A stretch of 64,000 bases of DNA from Paracoccus sp. S3-43 (GTDB lineage: Bacteria > Pseudomonadota > Alphaproteobacteria > Rhodobacterales > Rhodobacteraceae), in NCBI RefSeq assembly GCF_029027965.1, contig NZ_CP119082.1:352001-416000 (forward strand). The letters are read 5' to 3'. The position numbers and the translations under genes were made by a program. Below the pieces are notes generated by a model that worked only from the letters and a program-made list of their open reading frames with translations, was not told the origin of the DNA and searched no databases. Positions within the stretch are counted from its first letter, which is position 1. The number at the start of each line of letters is the position of its first letter. Positions 52,942 to 61,770 of this stretch are shown here, piece after piece.

Positions 52942-53869
52942 TCTCTCTCGGGAGTTCTGGGGACGCCGCAGGGATCGTGCTGGTCAGGTCCGCCAGCGCG
53001 CGGGTGGTCAGCAGCTTGCCCAGCCCGACCCGGCGCTCCAGGTTCGAGCGGCTGAAATCAAAGGCCTTGCCGGCGAATTCGTCCTGGGGATCGGACAGGA
53101 CGACATGGCGGAAATTGCGGCCCACCAAGTCCGCGCACTGGATGATCCGTTCCGACTGCCCGGCAAAGAACAGCTCCTGCGCGCGGGTGCCGATGCCGTC
53201 CATCGTCTCGGTCAGCGTGCTCTGTTGCGCGAACAGATCCAGCCCGATGATGGCCGCGTCGCCCGGCCGGTCCAGCAGGGGACGAAGCGGCAGGTTTTCG
53301 CACAATCCCGGATCCAGCAGGTAACGCCCGTCGATCCGGACGGGCCGGAACAGGACCGGCAGGGCGGTGCTTGCCATGATGTGATCCACGCTCAGCGCCA
53401 TGTCCCGGTTTCGGAAATCCACGATCGTCCCGGTTTCCGCGTCAAGCGCGGTCATCGTCACCTCGATCTCGGCATCGTTCAGGCGGTCGAAGTCGATCGT
53501 CCGTTCCAGCAGGCGCCGCATCGGTCCGCGCCGGAATTGCGACCGGTCGGCGGGCATTCCGGGCAGGATTTCCCACAGCCCCGGCCAGGACGGCAGGAAC
53601 AAGGACGGATGGCCGCGCATCAGCATCGCCGCGACCGCCGCCCGCCTGCCGGTCATCCGCCGTTCCTGCCGAACCTCGGCCAGAAACGCGTGCAAGGCCT
53701 CGGACCGCCGCTCCGGGGGATTGCCCGCGATCACCGCCGCGACCACCGCCCCCATCGAGGCGCCCGACATGCGCGTGACGCGCAGGCCGGACTGTTCGAT
53801 CACCTGCCAGGCGCCGACGTGGAACGCGCCAAGCGCATTCCCGCCGGCCAAGCAAAGCCAGGCCTCCAT
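52901..53869 (-). CDS. patatin-like phospholipase
   Basis: A 322-residue patatin-fold hydrolase. Oxyanion hole LAGGNALGAFHVGAW, nucleophile elbow MSGASMGAVVAAV (Ser in GASMG) and catalytic Asp in YLLDPGLCENLP (D-x-G). No signal peptide. In the family these hydrolyse membrane phospholipids. It lies 7 bp after the DUF4142 gene stop region in the same direction and overlaps the downstream hydrolase gene. Confidence 0.88.
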   Translation of the reverse strand: MEAWLCLAGGNALGAFHVGAWQVIEQSGLRVTRMSGASMGAVVAAVIAGNPPERRSEALHAFLAEVRQERRMTGRRAAVAAMLMRGHPSLFLPSWPGLWEILPGMPADRSQFRRGPMRRLLERTIDFDRLNDAEIEVTMTALDAETGTIVDFRNRDMALSVDHIMASTALPVLFRPVRIDGRYLLDPGLCENLPLRPLLDRPGDAAIIGLDLFAQQSTLTETMDGIGTRAQELFFAGQSERIIQCADLVGRNFRHVVLSDPQDEFAGKAFDFSRSNLERRVGLGKLLTTRALADLTSTIPAASPELPRENASDDPAPSSRPA

Positions 53870-53875
53870 GTGCCG

Positions 53876-54361
53876 TCAGCCCAGGCGGTCGCTGATGGCC
53901 CGCAGCATGGACATGTGGCTGTCGATCGCCGGAACGCCGACGATGGACGCGCCGCGCGCCATCGGATTCTGGCCGTTTTCGGCATAGGCCGCGTGCAGGG
54001 CGCGCAGCTGTTCGTGGCCCTGCATCTGCGCCGCCAGATACTGCCGGTCGAATTCGGCCCCGGCCTCCATGGCGTTCATCTGTTCCAGCAGGGCCGCGTG
54101 CTCCGGTGCCACCTGATCCGAGGGTGTCGCGCCAAAGGCGCGGGCCACGGCCTCCTGCTCGGCCACCTCGAGCGCGGCGAAGGCTTTGACGGCGGGGTCC
54201 GTGCCCTTGTCGGCGGCGGCCCGGCTGCTCAGCAGCGAGAAATTTCCGCCCATCAGGATCGCCTGCATGTCTGCATCGGGCGCGGTCTGGGCAAAGGACA
54301 TTCGGGCGACCGGCATCACGGCGGCGACCGCTCCGGCTGCGAAAAGGGTTCTGCGCTTCAT
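53876..54361 (-). CDS. DUF4142-type secreted four-helix protein
   Basis: A 161-residue protein with an export signal of twin-arginine type (MKRRTLFAAGAVAAVMPVA) and an alpha-helical domain like DUF4142, a ferritin-like fold of unknown function common in stress clusters (AFAALEVAEQEAVARAFGA, FDRQYLAAQMQGHEQLRALH). The second ATG (54361) is spaced 7 nt from GGAG and is chosen. Confidence 0.78.
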   Translation of the reverse strand: MKRRTLFAAGAVAAVMPVARMSFAQTAPDADMQAILMGGNFSLLSSRAAADKGTDPAVKAFAALEVAEQEAVARAFGATPSDQVAPEHAALLEQMNAMEAGAEFDRQYLAAQMQGHEQLRALHAAYAENGQNPMARGASIVGVPAIDSHMSMLRAISDRLG

Positions 54362-54434
54362 CTGCATTCTCCTGCTTGGGGGGTCCGGGGATCGGACCCT
54401 TGGGGCCGCCTGGCCGGTCGTCGGCCGGGCGGGG

Positions 54435-55190
54435 TCATTCGTCCTCGGGTTCCGCCATCCGCCGATGCGCCTTGGCCACCAGCCCCGCGGGCAGGACTTC
54501 GGCCAGGGTGGCCTGCATCTTGTTCTTCAGGCCCGGCGTCATCTGCGCCTGTCCCGCCACCATGGCGTCATAGCCCGCGCGGGCGACCATGGCGGGATCG
54601 TCCTTGTTCTTCATCTGGCCGATGGGCGTGTCCAGAAGGTCCGCGCGTTCGAAGAAGGCCGTGTCGGTCGGGCCGGGCATCAGACAGGTCACGGTGACGC
54701 CCGTGTCCTTCAGTTCCTCGTTCCAGCCCAAGGCGAAGTTGTTCAGGAACGCCTTGGAGGCGTTGTAGATCGCCTGGAACGTCCCCGGCATGAAGCCCGT
54801 GATGGAGCCGGTGATCAGGATCCGCCCCTGGCCCCGGGCCTGCATCCGGCGGCCCAGCGGATGCGCCAGCCGCAGCACGCCCAGGATGTTGGTCATCACC
54901 ACATGGTCGATGCGCTGCGGATCCTGGTCCAGAAAGGCGTGGCCCAGCCCGGTGCCCGCGTTCAGCATCAGCAGCTCGACCTCGCGTCCGCCCAGATGGG
55001 CCAGGACCGACGCGACCCCTTCGGAGGTGGCCAGATCGGCCTCGACCGCCTCGGCACCCAAGCCTGCGGCGGCCTGATGAATGGCGGGCTCATCGGCGAC
55101 CACGATGGTCTGGTGTCCGTCGGCCTGGGCGATGCGGGCCAGTTCCAGCCCGATTCCCGTGGATGCGCCGGTGACAAGGGCAAGGGTCAT
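54435..55190 (-). CDS. short-chain dehydrogenase/reductase
   Basis: A 251-residue SDR with the NADP site LVTGASTGIGLELARIAQ, LNAGTG, catalytic Ser in ITGSITGFMPG and Tyr-Lys in IYNASKAF. The group is the DltE-like broad SDRs; substrate unknown. ATG 55190 follows GGAG. Sits between the manganese catalase and DUF4142 genes. Confidence 0.85.
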   Translation of the reverse strand: MTLALVTGASTGIGLELARIAQADGHQTIVVADEPAIHQAAAGLGAEAVEADLATSEGVASVLAHLGGREVELLMLNAGTGLGHAFLDQDPQRIDHVVMTNILGVLRLAHPLGRRMQARGQGRILITGSITGFMPGTFQAIYNASKAFLNNFALGWNEELKDTGVTVTCLMPGPTDTAFFERADLLDTPIGQMKNKDDPAMVARAGYDAMVAGQAQMTPGLKNKMQATLAEVLPAGLVAKAHRRMAEPEDE

Positions 55191-55262
55191 CGCCATCTCC
55201 TGCAAGGGTGTCGCTTGTTGCGAAAGGAAAGGCCCGCCGGTTCCGGCCGGCGGGCCGCAGGA

Positions 55263-56093
55263 TTATCCGATCTGTTCGGCCTGCGCGCCGCTGTCGGGGC
55301 GCGCCATGCCCAGATCGGGCTTCTGGTCGGACGGATGCAGTTTGCCCGTGACGAAGGTGCCCTTGCCGTCGATGGACGGGCCTTCGCCCCAGCGGCCGGA
55401 AACCGGCGCGCTGCCATCGGCCTGGAAGCCCAGATAGGCATAGCTGAAGTCGGTCTTTTCCTGCGCCTGCGGAAAGCTGTTCGGGATCGGGAAGGCTCCG
55501 GTCATGCCGCCCAGCTCCTCAAGCGCGGCAAGCCACTGGTTCTGGTGCATGGTGTCGCGCGCGATCAGATAGGACAGCATGTCCTTCATGCCGGCGTCGT
55601 CGGTCATGTTATAAAGCCGCACGGCCAGGGTGCGCCCCGTGGATTCGGCGGCGACATTGGCGGTCATGTCCGCGGCGATGTTGCCGCTGGCATAGATGTG
55701 GGACATGTCGAAGGGCACGCCGTCGCTGTCCACCGGCATCGCCGACAGGCCGGACGACAGCAGGTTCTTCAGGTTCACGCCGCCCATCGCCGCGCCCACC
55801 ACGCGGTCGGTCGCGGCCATCTCCTCCTGCATCGACAGGGGCGCGCCATCCAGGTTCATCGCGACGGCGGTCGCAAGCATCTCGATATGGCCCAGCTCCT
55901 CGGCGGCGGTGTTCATCAGCAGGTCGCGGAACTTGGGGTTGCCGCGCGCGCCGCAGGCCTGGAAGAAATATTGCATCGCCACGCGGATCTCGCCTTCGAC
56001 CCCGCCGATGGCCTGCTGCAGCGCACGGGCGAACAGCGGGTTCGGGGCGTCGACGCGAACGGGATATTGCAGCTTGTTGTCGGTATAAAACAT
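55263..56093 (-). CDS. manganese catalase
   Basis: A 276-residue di-manganese catalase: MFYTDNKLQYPVRVDAPNP is the family start, with metal ligands E35 (VEGEIRVAM), E66 and H69 (AAEELGHIEM) and His in LIARDTMHQNQW. It removes hydrogen peroxide without haem. ATG 56093 follows GAGGA. First gene of the stress-like set that includes SDR, DUF4142, patatin and the hydrolase fusion. Confidence 0.93.
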   Translation of the reverse strand: MFYTDNKLQYPVRVDAPNPLFARALQQAIGGVEGEIRVAMQYFFQACGARGNPKFRDLLMNTAAEELGHIEMLATAVAMNLDGAPLSMQEEMAATDRVVGAAMGGVNLKNLLSSGLSAMPVDSDGVPFDMSHIYASGNIAADMTANVAAESTGRTLAVRLYNMTDDAGMKDMLSYLIARDTMHQNQWLAALEELGGMTGAFPIPNSFPQAQEKTDFSYAYLGFQADGSAPVSGRWGEGPSIDGKGTFVTGKLHPSDQKPDLGMARPDSGAQAEQIG

Positions 56094-56249
56094 CGGAAGT
56101 CCTCGGATGATCGTGGAGGGAAACCGGGCATCCAGACGGCGTACACGCATCGGCGTCAGCACGGGCACCCGGTCCTACAACCGTCCCCTGCTTGCGATGT
56201 TCCCGAAGATCGGCCGGGCAATCCTTTATCAACCCTGACGCCTTCGCCC

Positions 56250-56560
56250 TTACACCGGCGTGAAATCCGTATCCGGACGCAGGCGTCGGCAATATGCGCG
56301 GACCAGGTCGATCGAGGCCTGGATGTCGGCGAGCAATACCATCTCGGACGGCGTGTGCCTGTAGCGCAGCGGCACCGGGATTACGCCCGTGGCGACGTCG
56401 CCCCGCAGCTAATGCACGACCCTCGCATCGGTCGGGCTGGTGCCGCCGGCCGCTTGCTGCTTCCAGGCGATCCCCCTAGCGCGGGCTGCCGAGATCAGAA
56501 GGTCCAGCACCACCGGATTGGTGCTAACACCCTGCGAGATGCCAGGCTCTTGCCCGGATC
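56250..56560 (-). pseudogene. M42-type aminopeptidase C-terminal remnant
   Basis: Reads STNPVVLDLLISAARARGI, WKQQAAGGTSPTDARVVH, a TAG stop, then GVIPVPLRYRHTPSEMVLLA and DIQASIDLVRAYCRRL to a TAA. This is the metal-binding end of M42 glutamyl aminopeptidases (G-TD-A, then PLRYxHTPSE). The stop and missing N-terminus make it a pseudogene. Confidence 0.7.
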
Positions 56561-57121
56561 GAGTCGTCTCTGATCCTGGGGCCGTGCACGCGGATAGGCG
56601 AACAGCCATTCATAGCGTTGCGTGAGACGTTCAGCACCCCGGCCGCCTGAACCGTGCTCATGCACATGGCCCGGCCATGCTGATCGTCACGCCGATTGTC
56701 TTTCCCATCGTCACCGAACCGGGCGGCCCTGGCCCGACATCCAGGTCGAGATCTGGCTCAGGCAATCCGATGTTCCGCCCGGCAGGCACGACGCCCGGAC
56801 ATTCCTTCGAACTAGGCCGGGTGGTGCTTCAGCATTGGGATTGCGCGCCAGGCCCGATGACGGCGCGCTCGATTGCGCCCGCCGCCTGATCGACCATCAG
56901 TTTTCCAGGGTTGGATGGCGGCGGAAAGCCGGTCGGGCGGCGATTCCACGGCAAACTGGACATCTACCATTCCGTGCAGGCCGCTCGGCTTCCGCTGATT
57001 GCGGCGGAGGGCGGATCGCCCAACACGTCCTGATCGAAAAAGGCACAGCTGAAGGCCGCTTGACCGCCGCTTGGTCCGGGGGCAGAAGCGCCTTGCATGA
57101 TCCATGGGCGGGGCCTCCGGG
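56561..57121. other. gap without supported gene
   Basis: About 560 bp of GC-rich sequence upstream of cobF. Open frames exist on both strands, but none carries a recognisable domain or a good ribosome-binding site. It is probably decayed coding DNA and should include the cobF promoter. Confidence 0.45.
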
Positions 57122-57913
57122 ATGGAACTTTGGCTTATCGGCATCGGCATGGGACGGGTCGAGCATCTGACGCTTGAGGCCGTCGCGGCGATCAACCGGG
57201 CCGATCTGATCCTGATTCCCCGCAAGGGCGAGGAGAAGGCCGAACTGGCCCGGATGCGGCGACGGATCTGCGATCAGGTGCTGACCAATCCGCAAACGGT
57301 CCTGGCGGAATTCGACCTGCCGGTGCGGGATGCCTCGGGCGGGTATGAAGGCGGCGTGCTGGACTGGCATGAGGCGATCGCCGGGTGCTGGGACCGGGCG
57401 ATCGAGGCCCATCCCGGCGCGGTGCGGGTGGCGCTGCTGATCTGGGGGGATCCGGGTCTCTATGACAGTTCGCTGCGCATTGCCGGGCGGCTGGCAAAGC
57501 GGCGGGCCGTGACCGTCCATGTCGTGCCGGGGATCATGTCGTTGCAGGTGCTGACGGTGGCCCATGCAATCCCCCTGAACGAGATCGGCGCGCCCGTCCT
57601 TGTCACCACCGGGCGGCGGCTGCGCGACGAAGGCTGGCCCGCTGGCGTCGATACGCTGGTGGTGATGCTGGACGGCATGAACAGCTTTCAGGCCCTTGAT
57701 CCCGCAGGGGTCCGCATCTGGTGGGGCGCATATGTCGGAATGCCGGGCCAGATCGTCGAGGCAGGCCCGCTGGCAGAGGCAGGACCGCGCATCGTCGCTG
57801 CGCGGCAGGCCGCCCGCGACCGGCACGGATGGATCATGGACATCTATCTGCTGCGGCGGGATCCCGGCTTAGGGGGGACGGGACAGGGGTCAGGCGCGGC
57901 CCCGCGACCATAG
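57122..57913 (+). CDS. cobF: precorrin-6A synthase (deacetylating)
   Basis: A 263-residue tetrapyrrole methyltransferase: N-terminal ELWLIGIGMGRVEHLTLEAV, the SAM-binding VALLIWGDPGLYDSSLRIA and VHVVPGIMSLQVLTVAHAIP. CobF, found in the aerobic pathway, methylates C-1 and removes acetate from precorrin-5. Start ATG 57122 fits the family N-terminus; an ATG at 57104 is possible. Its end overlaps the convergent cbtA end by 24 bp. Confidence 0.9.
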   Translation: MELWLIGIGMGRVEHLTLEAVAAINRADLILIPRKGEEKAELARMRRRICDQVLTNPQTVLAEFDLPVRDASGGYEGGVLDWHEAIAGCWDRAIEAHPGAVRVALLIWGDPGLYDSSLRIAGRLAKRRAVTVHVVPGIMSLQVLTVAHAIPLNEIGAPVLVTTGRRLRDEGWPAGVDTLVVMLDGMNSFQALDPAGVRIWWGAYVGMPGQIVEAGPLAEAGPRIVAARQAARDRHGWIMDIYLLRRDPGLGGTGQGSGAAPRP

Positions 57914-58624
57914 GCTGGGCGTCAGCAGGCCCAGGGCGACCCAGGCCACCAGGCCCACGCCCAGGGCGCGCCCCGCGAACTGGGCGGCAAGCTCGGGCGG
58001 GGTCGGGCCGGTCAGTTCGGCCGGATGCGGCGCGCCGACCAGATGAGGCAGGGCGGCCAGGACGATGGCGGGTGCCCATGTCGCCCAGGACTTGCCGAAG
58101 GCGATCAGCCACAGCGCGGCCGCCGACAGGGCGACGGTGGCCAGCCACCAGATTTCGCGCTGCGTGATGTTGGCGGCGGCCATGCCGGGCAGTTCCGGGG
58201 CCAGGCCGAAGGCGGGCGCAAGCTGCACCGCGACAAAGCCCGCGATCCCCCACAGCAGCCCCTGGCGCGGGGTGACGGTGTGGCCGCGGTTTTCCGCAAG
58301 CGCGATGGCGGCCACCAGCAGCAGCGCATATCCGGCATAGACCAGGATCGAGAACAGCACCGACAGCCCGTCGCGCGTCAGGTCCAGGCCGCCCATGTCG
58401 GGATGGGCGGCAGCGGCGGCGCCTTCGGCGCGGTCATGGTCATGGGCGCTGTCCGCCGCGCCGTGATGGTGGTCGCCGGGGGCCGCGAAATGGGTCAGCT
58501 CGCCCCCCTCGTAAAGTTCGGCGTGCAGCAGGACGGGCTGGACAAAACCCAGCTGCAACAGGGTGGCAATCAGCCCTGCGGCAGCACCAGCGATCAAGGC
58601 GCTGGACAAAAGACGCGACAGCAT
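57890..58624 (-). CDS. cbtA: cobalt transporter subunit CbtA
   Basis: A 244-residue membrane protein with about six spans (LLSSALIAGAAAGLIATLLQ at the N-terminus) and a His-rich loop GDHHHGAADSAHDHDRAEG. CbtA and CbtB form a predicted cobalt uptake system that usually follows a cobalamin riboswitch, as here. Start overlaps the cbtB stop (TGATG). Confidence 0.88.
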   Translation of the reverse strand: MLSRLLSSALIAGAAAGLIATLLQLGFVQPVLLHAELYEGGELTHFAAPGDHHHGAADSAHDHDRAEGAAAAAHPDMGGLDLTRDGLSVLFSILVYAGYALLLVAAIALAENRGHTVTPRQGLLWGIAGFVAVQLAPAFGLAPELPGMAAANITQREIWWLATVALSAAALWLIAFGKSWATWAPAIVLAALPHLVGAPHPAELTGPTPPELAAQFAGRALGVGLVAWVALGLLTPSLWSRGRA

Positions 58625-58794
58625 CAGTGGCAGGGAAAGCCGGTGGCGTGGCGCATGTCATGGGCGGCATCGTGCAGCGTCTCGGACTGCGCGAGGCCGG
58701 CCGTGAAGACCAGCACCGCGCCGATGGCGGCCACGATGAAGATGTCGCGCAGCGATGTGGAAACCGCGGCCGATGCGCGGGAAAGCGTCGTCAT
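58624..58794 (-). CDS. cbtB: cobalt transporter subunit CbtB
   Basis: A 56-residue single-span protein: IFIVAAIGAVLVFTAGLAQS and the metal-binding tail MRHATGFPCH at the C-terminus, as in CbtB. ATG 58794 follows AAGGAGG. The riboswitch ends 45 bp upstream. Confidence 0.9.
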   Translation of the reverse strand: MTTLSRASAAVSTSLRDIFIVAAIGAVLVFTAGLAQSETLHDAAHDMRHATGFPCH

Positions 58795-58839
58795 GTCATT
58801 CCTCCTTGCCGTCATCCCCGACGGCGGATTGCGTTTCGC

Positions 58840-58996
58840 GCAAGGTCGGTCTCCTGACTCGCAGGTCGCTGCCTTGTCCTGCCTTCCCATGGCGCGGGGC
58901 CACAGTGGCGTGCCGGATCGGCTCTCTGCTCACAGTCGCGGGGGCGGTCGGGTTGGTGATCCCTGTTCCCACGCAGCCTTGCGGGCTGCACCTTGC
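58840..58996 (-). promoter_or_regulatory. cobalamin riboswitch
   Basis: Minus-strand RNA with the standard cobalamin elements in order. The closing stem pairs GCAAGGT (58990-58996) with ACCTTGC (58840-58846); between them are GGGAACAGGGATCACC, CCCCCGCGACTGTGAGCAG, GCCACTG, GGGAAGGC and the B12 box AGTCAGGAGACCGACC. It lies directly ahead of cbtBA and should switch off cobalt uptake when cobalamin is plentiful. Confidence 0.93.
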
Positions 58997-59028
58997 ACGC
59001 CGCAGACTGGCATCGCCGAAGCCGGCGG

Positions 59029-59343
59029 TCAAGCGCCGGGAATGCGCGCCAGAACCTTGAAGCGCAGCGAACCCAGCGGGCGGGCGTCGCGGATCTCTCC
59101 GCCCGGCGCGGCGTGGTAGAGATCCAGGAACCGGCGCAGCCCGCCCCGGTCGCCGCCGTCCACCGGCCCGAACAGATAGGCCATCCGCCCCGGCGCCCTG
59201 ACCGCCACGGACCCGCCGCTGCGGCAGCCCGACAGGCAGCCCGACGCGCGGACCGTGCAGGCGGCTCCGTCAAGCGCGGCGCGGACCGCCGCCAGCCTGT
59301 CCGCCCCGCCCGGACATTCGGCGCAGACGAAGACGCGGGTCAT
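59029..59343 (-). CDS. DUF1636 thioredoxin-like metal/iron-sulfur protein
   Basis: A 104-residue protein with Cys at 7, 10, 29, 36 and 40 (VFVCAECPGGAD, CTVRASGCLSGC), like DUF1636 and thioredoxin-fold [2Fe-2S] proteins found in cobalamin clusters. Its role is not established. Start overlaps the cobB stop by 4 bp, so it is the last gene of the cobLEMB string. Confidence 0.82.
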   Translation of the reverse strand: MTRVFVCAECPGGADRLAAVRAALDGAACTVRASGCLSGCRSGGSVAVRAPGRMAYLFGPVDGGDRGGLRRFLDLYHAAPGGEIRDARPLGSLRFKVLARIPGA

Positions 59344-60641
59344 GCGGCCTGCGCGATCAGGTGGAAGAACGTGCCGGTGACGCGGCCGCGCCGCGATCCG
59401 GTCTCGGCCACCGCCGCGCCGTCGGCATCCGTCACCTGGGCCAGGGGATCGTCCGGCTGGTCGAGGATGGTCGAATAATGGAACTCGTGCCCCCGCAATC
59501 GCGTCCCGGCGGGCAGGCCCGGCATCGGGTCCGACAGCCGCGCCAGCCGGTAACCCAGATGCATCCGCCGCTGTTCATAGCTGGTGACAAGCCCCAGCAG
59601 CCCGGCCATCGGATGGCTGGTCCCGCCCGCGTCGATCAGCGCCCGGCCCAGCACCATGTAGCCGCCGCATTCGCCATGCACCGGACGGGTGGCCGCGAAG
59701 CGGCGCAGCCCGTCCAGGAACCGGGCCGCGCCCGCGATCCGCCCGGCATGCAGTTCGGGATAGCCGCCCGGCAGCCAGCAGACATCCGCGTCCGGCGGCG
59801 GCGGCTGATCGGCCAGCGGAGAGAACGCAAGCACCTCGGCCCCCTGCCGCAGCCAGCTGTCCAGAAGATGCGGATAGACAAAGGAAAACGCCTGGTCCTG
59901 CGCCAGCGCGATCCGCTGGCCGGGCGGGGGCATCGGACGTCCGCCGGTCGCGGGCCCGGCACGGCCCCGCGCCGCGGCCCGGATGGCGTCCAGGTCGACA
60001 TGGGCGCGCAGGAAGGCCGCATAGGCGCGGATCGCGGTTTCCAGATCCGGGTGTTCCGCCGCCTGCACCAGGCCCAGATGCCGTTCCGGGATGGTCAGGT
60101 CGCCCCGCCGGGGCAGCGCGCCAAGGACGGGGATGCCCCGCGCCTGGAAGGCCAGGCGGCACAGCCGTTCGTGGCGGGCCGAGGCGACGCGGTTCAGGAT
60201 CACCCCCGCCACCCGCACGTCGTCGCGGAACCGCGCCATCCCCAGGGCCAGCGCCGCCGCCGTCTGCGCCTGGCCCGAGACATCCAGCACCAGCAGCACC
60301 GGCCAACCGGTCAGCGCGGCGATGTCGGCGCTGGCGCCGTTGCCGGTCTCGCCATCCGCCGCCACGCCGTCGAACAGGCCCATCGACCCCTCGGCCAGGG
60401 CGAAGCCGTCCGCCCGCGCCAGCTGTGTCGCCAGCAGGCCCCTGGGCATCGCCCAGCTGTCCAGGTTGAAGGACGCCCGCCCGCAGGCCGCGCGGTGAAA
60501 GGCCGGGTCGATATAGTCCGGCCCGCATTTGTAGGGCTGCACGGTCACTCCGTCCTCGGTCAGGCAGCGCAGCAGGCCCAGCATCACCGTGGTCTTGCCG
60601 CTGCCGGACCGCGCGGCCGAGACGATCAGCCCCCCGCTCAT
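59340..60641 (-). CDS. cobB: cobyrinate a,c-diamide synthase
   Basis: A 433-residue enzyme with an N-terminal P-loop amidotransferase domain ([33 protein letters not shown]) and a C-terminal class I glutaminase domain ([12 protein letters not shown], nucleophile Cys in [12 protein letters not shown]). It amidates the a and c carboxylates of (hydrogeno)byrinate. ATG 60641 overlaps the cobM stop (ATGA). Confidence 0.93.
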   Translation of the reverse strand: MSGGLIVSAARSGSGKTTVMLGLLRCLTEDGVTVQPYKCGPDYIDPAFHRAACGRASFNLDSWAMPRGLLATQLARADGFALAEGSMGLFDGVAADGETGNGASADIAALTGWPVLLVLDVSGQAQTAAALALGMARFRDDVRVAGVILNRVASARHERLCRLAFQARGIPVLGALPRRGDLTIPERHLGLVQAAEHPDLETAIRAYAAFLRAHVDLDAIRAAARGRAGPATGGRPMPPPGQRIALAQDQAFSFVYPHLLDSWLRQGAEVLAFSPLADQPPPPDADVCWLPGGYPELHAGRIAGAARFLDGLRRFAATRPVHGECGGYMVLGRALIDAGGTSHPMAGLLGLVTSYEQRRMHLGYRLARLSDPMPGLPAGTRLRGHEFHYSTILDQPDDPLAQVTDADGAAVAETGSRRGRVTGTFFHLIAQAA

Positions 60642-61411
60642 GGCGCCACCGCGTCGCCGCGCCCGCCGCGAAAGCGCCGGTCGTAATCGGCGGAATACAG
60701 GCGGCTGTCGTCGAATCCCTGTTGCGCCAGGGCGCGGCCGACCAGGATCAGGGCGGTGCGCTCCATGCCGTCGCCGACCTGCGCGGCGATGTCGGCCAGG
60801 GTGCCGCGCACCAGCCGCTGGTCGGGCCAGCTTGCCCGCCAGGCGACGGCCACGGGGCAATCGGCGCCGTAATGAGGGATCAGTTCGGCGGCGATCCGGG
60901 CCAGCCGGTGGATCGACAGGTGCAGCGCCAGGGTCGCGCCGGTCGCGGCGAAGGCGGCAAGGCTTTCGCCCTGCGGCATGGCCGAGGCGCGGCCCGCCAT
61001 GCGGGTCAGCACCACGCTTTGCGCAAGGCCCGGCAGGGTCAGTTCCGCGCCCAAGGCGGCGGCGGCGGCGGCAAAGGACGGCACGCCCGGCGTCACCGTA
61101 TAAGGGATCCCCGCCGCGCGCAGGCGGCGCAACTGCTCGCCCATGGCCGACCAGACCGACAGGTCGCCCGAATGCAACCGCGCCACGTCGAGGCCCCGTT
61201 CATGCGCCGCCGCGATCTCGGCCAGGATGGCGTCCAGATCCAGCGGCGCGGTGTCGACGATCCGGCAGCCGGGCGGGCAATGGGCCAGCAGCGCCGGGGG
61301 GATCAGCGATCCCGCATAAAGGCAGACGGGCGATGCCGCGATCAGGTCGCGCCCGCGCAGCGTCAGCAGGTCGGGCGCGCCGGGACCGGCGCCGATGAAA
61401 TGGACGGTCAT
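60638..61411 (-). CDS. cobM: precorrin-4 C11-methyltransferase
   Basis: A 257-residue methyltransferase: [53 protein letters not shown] and [19 protein letters not shown]. These are the CobM/CbiF hallmarks. Coupled by 4-bp overlaps to cobE and cobB. Confidence 0.94.
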   Translation of the reverse strand: MTVHFIGAGPGAPDLLTLRGRDLIAASPVCLYAGSLIPPALLAHCPPGCRIVDTAPLDLDAILAEIAAAHERGLDVARLHSGDLSVWSAMGEQLRRLRAAGIPYTVTPGVPSFAAAAAALGAELTLPGLAQSVVLTRMAGRASAMPQGESLAAFAATGATLALHLSIHRLARIAAELIPHYGADCPVAVAWRASWPDQRLVRGTLADIAAQVGDGMERTALILVGRALAQQGFDDSRLYSADYDRRFRGGRGDAVAP

Positions 61412-61770
61412 GGATCGACTCCTTCCGCGACGGCGGCGGTGGCCATGCGGTCCTGGCTGACGGTGCGGGGCGCCCGCAGATGCGCGCCCGGCCCGGCGGC
61501 GATCAGCGCGCAGGCTTCGGCGACGCTGCCGGTGCCGTGGGTTCGCAGCGACAGCGGGCTTTGTGTGGGCGTGGCGGTCCGGGCCAGCGCCTCGGGCGCG
61601 ACCAGGGTCAGGGCCAGGCCGGAGGCGGCCAGTTCGGCCGCCAGCGGATCAGCCGCCTTGACCGCCGGAATGGCGATCCGCGTCAGCCCGCCGCCTCCGG
61701 CCCGGCGCAGCGCATCGCGGACCGAGGCCGGCGTGGCCCCGCTGCGAAATCCGACGCCCGCATGTCTCAT
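61408..61770 (-). CDS. cobE: cobalamin biosynthesis protein CobE
   Basis: A 120-residue protein like CobE and the C-terminal domain of Cbi[41 protein letters not shown] and [17 protein letters not shown]. Its exact step is unsettled in the aerobic pathway. The start at 61770 overlaps the cobL stop (ATGA); the long upstream extension of the frame is antisense-like sequence within cobL. Confidence 0.88.
   Translation of the reverse strand: MRHAGVGFRSGATPASVRDALRRAGGGGLTRIAIPAVKAADPLAAELAASGLALTLVAPEALARTATPTQSPLSLRTHGTGSVAEACALIAAGPGAHLRAPRTVSQDRMATAAVAEGVDP

Noticed and set aside
54186..56573. Open frame of 795 codons on the plus strand
   Set aside because: Runs antisense to DUF4142, SDR and manganese catalase genes, each with recognisable residues; low-complexity composition.
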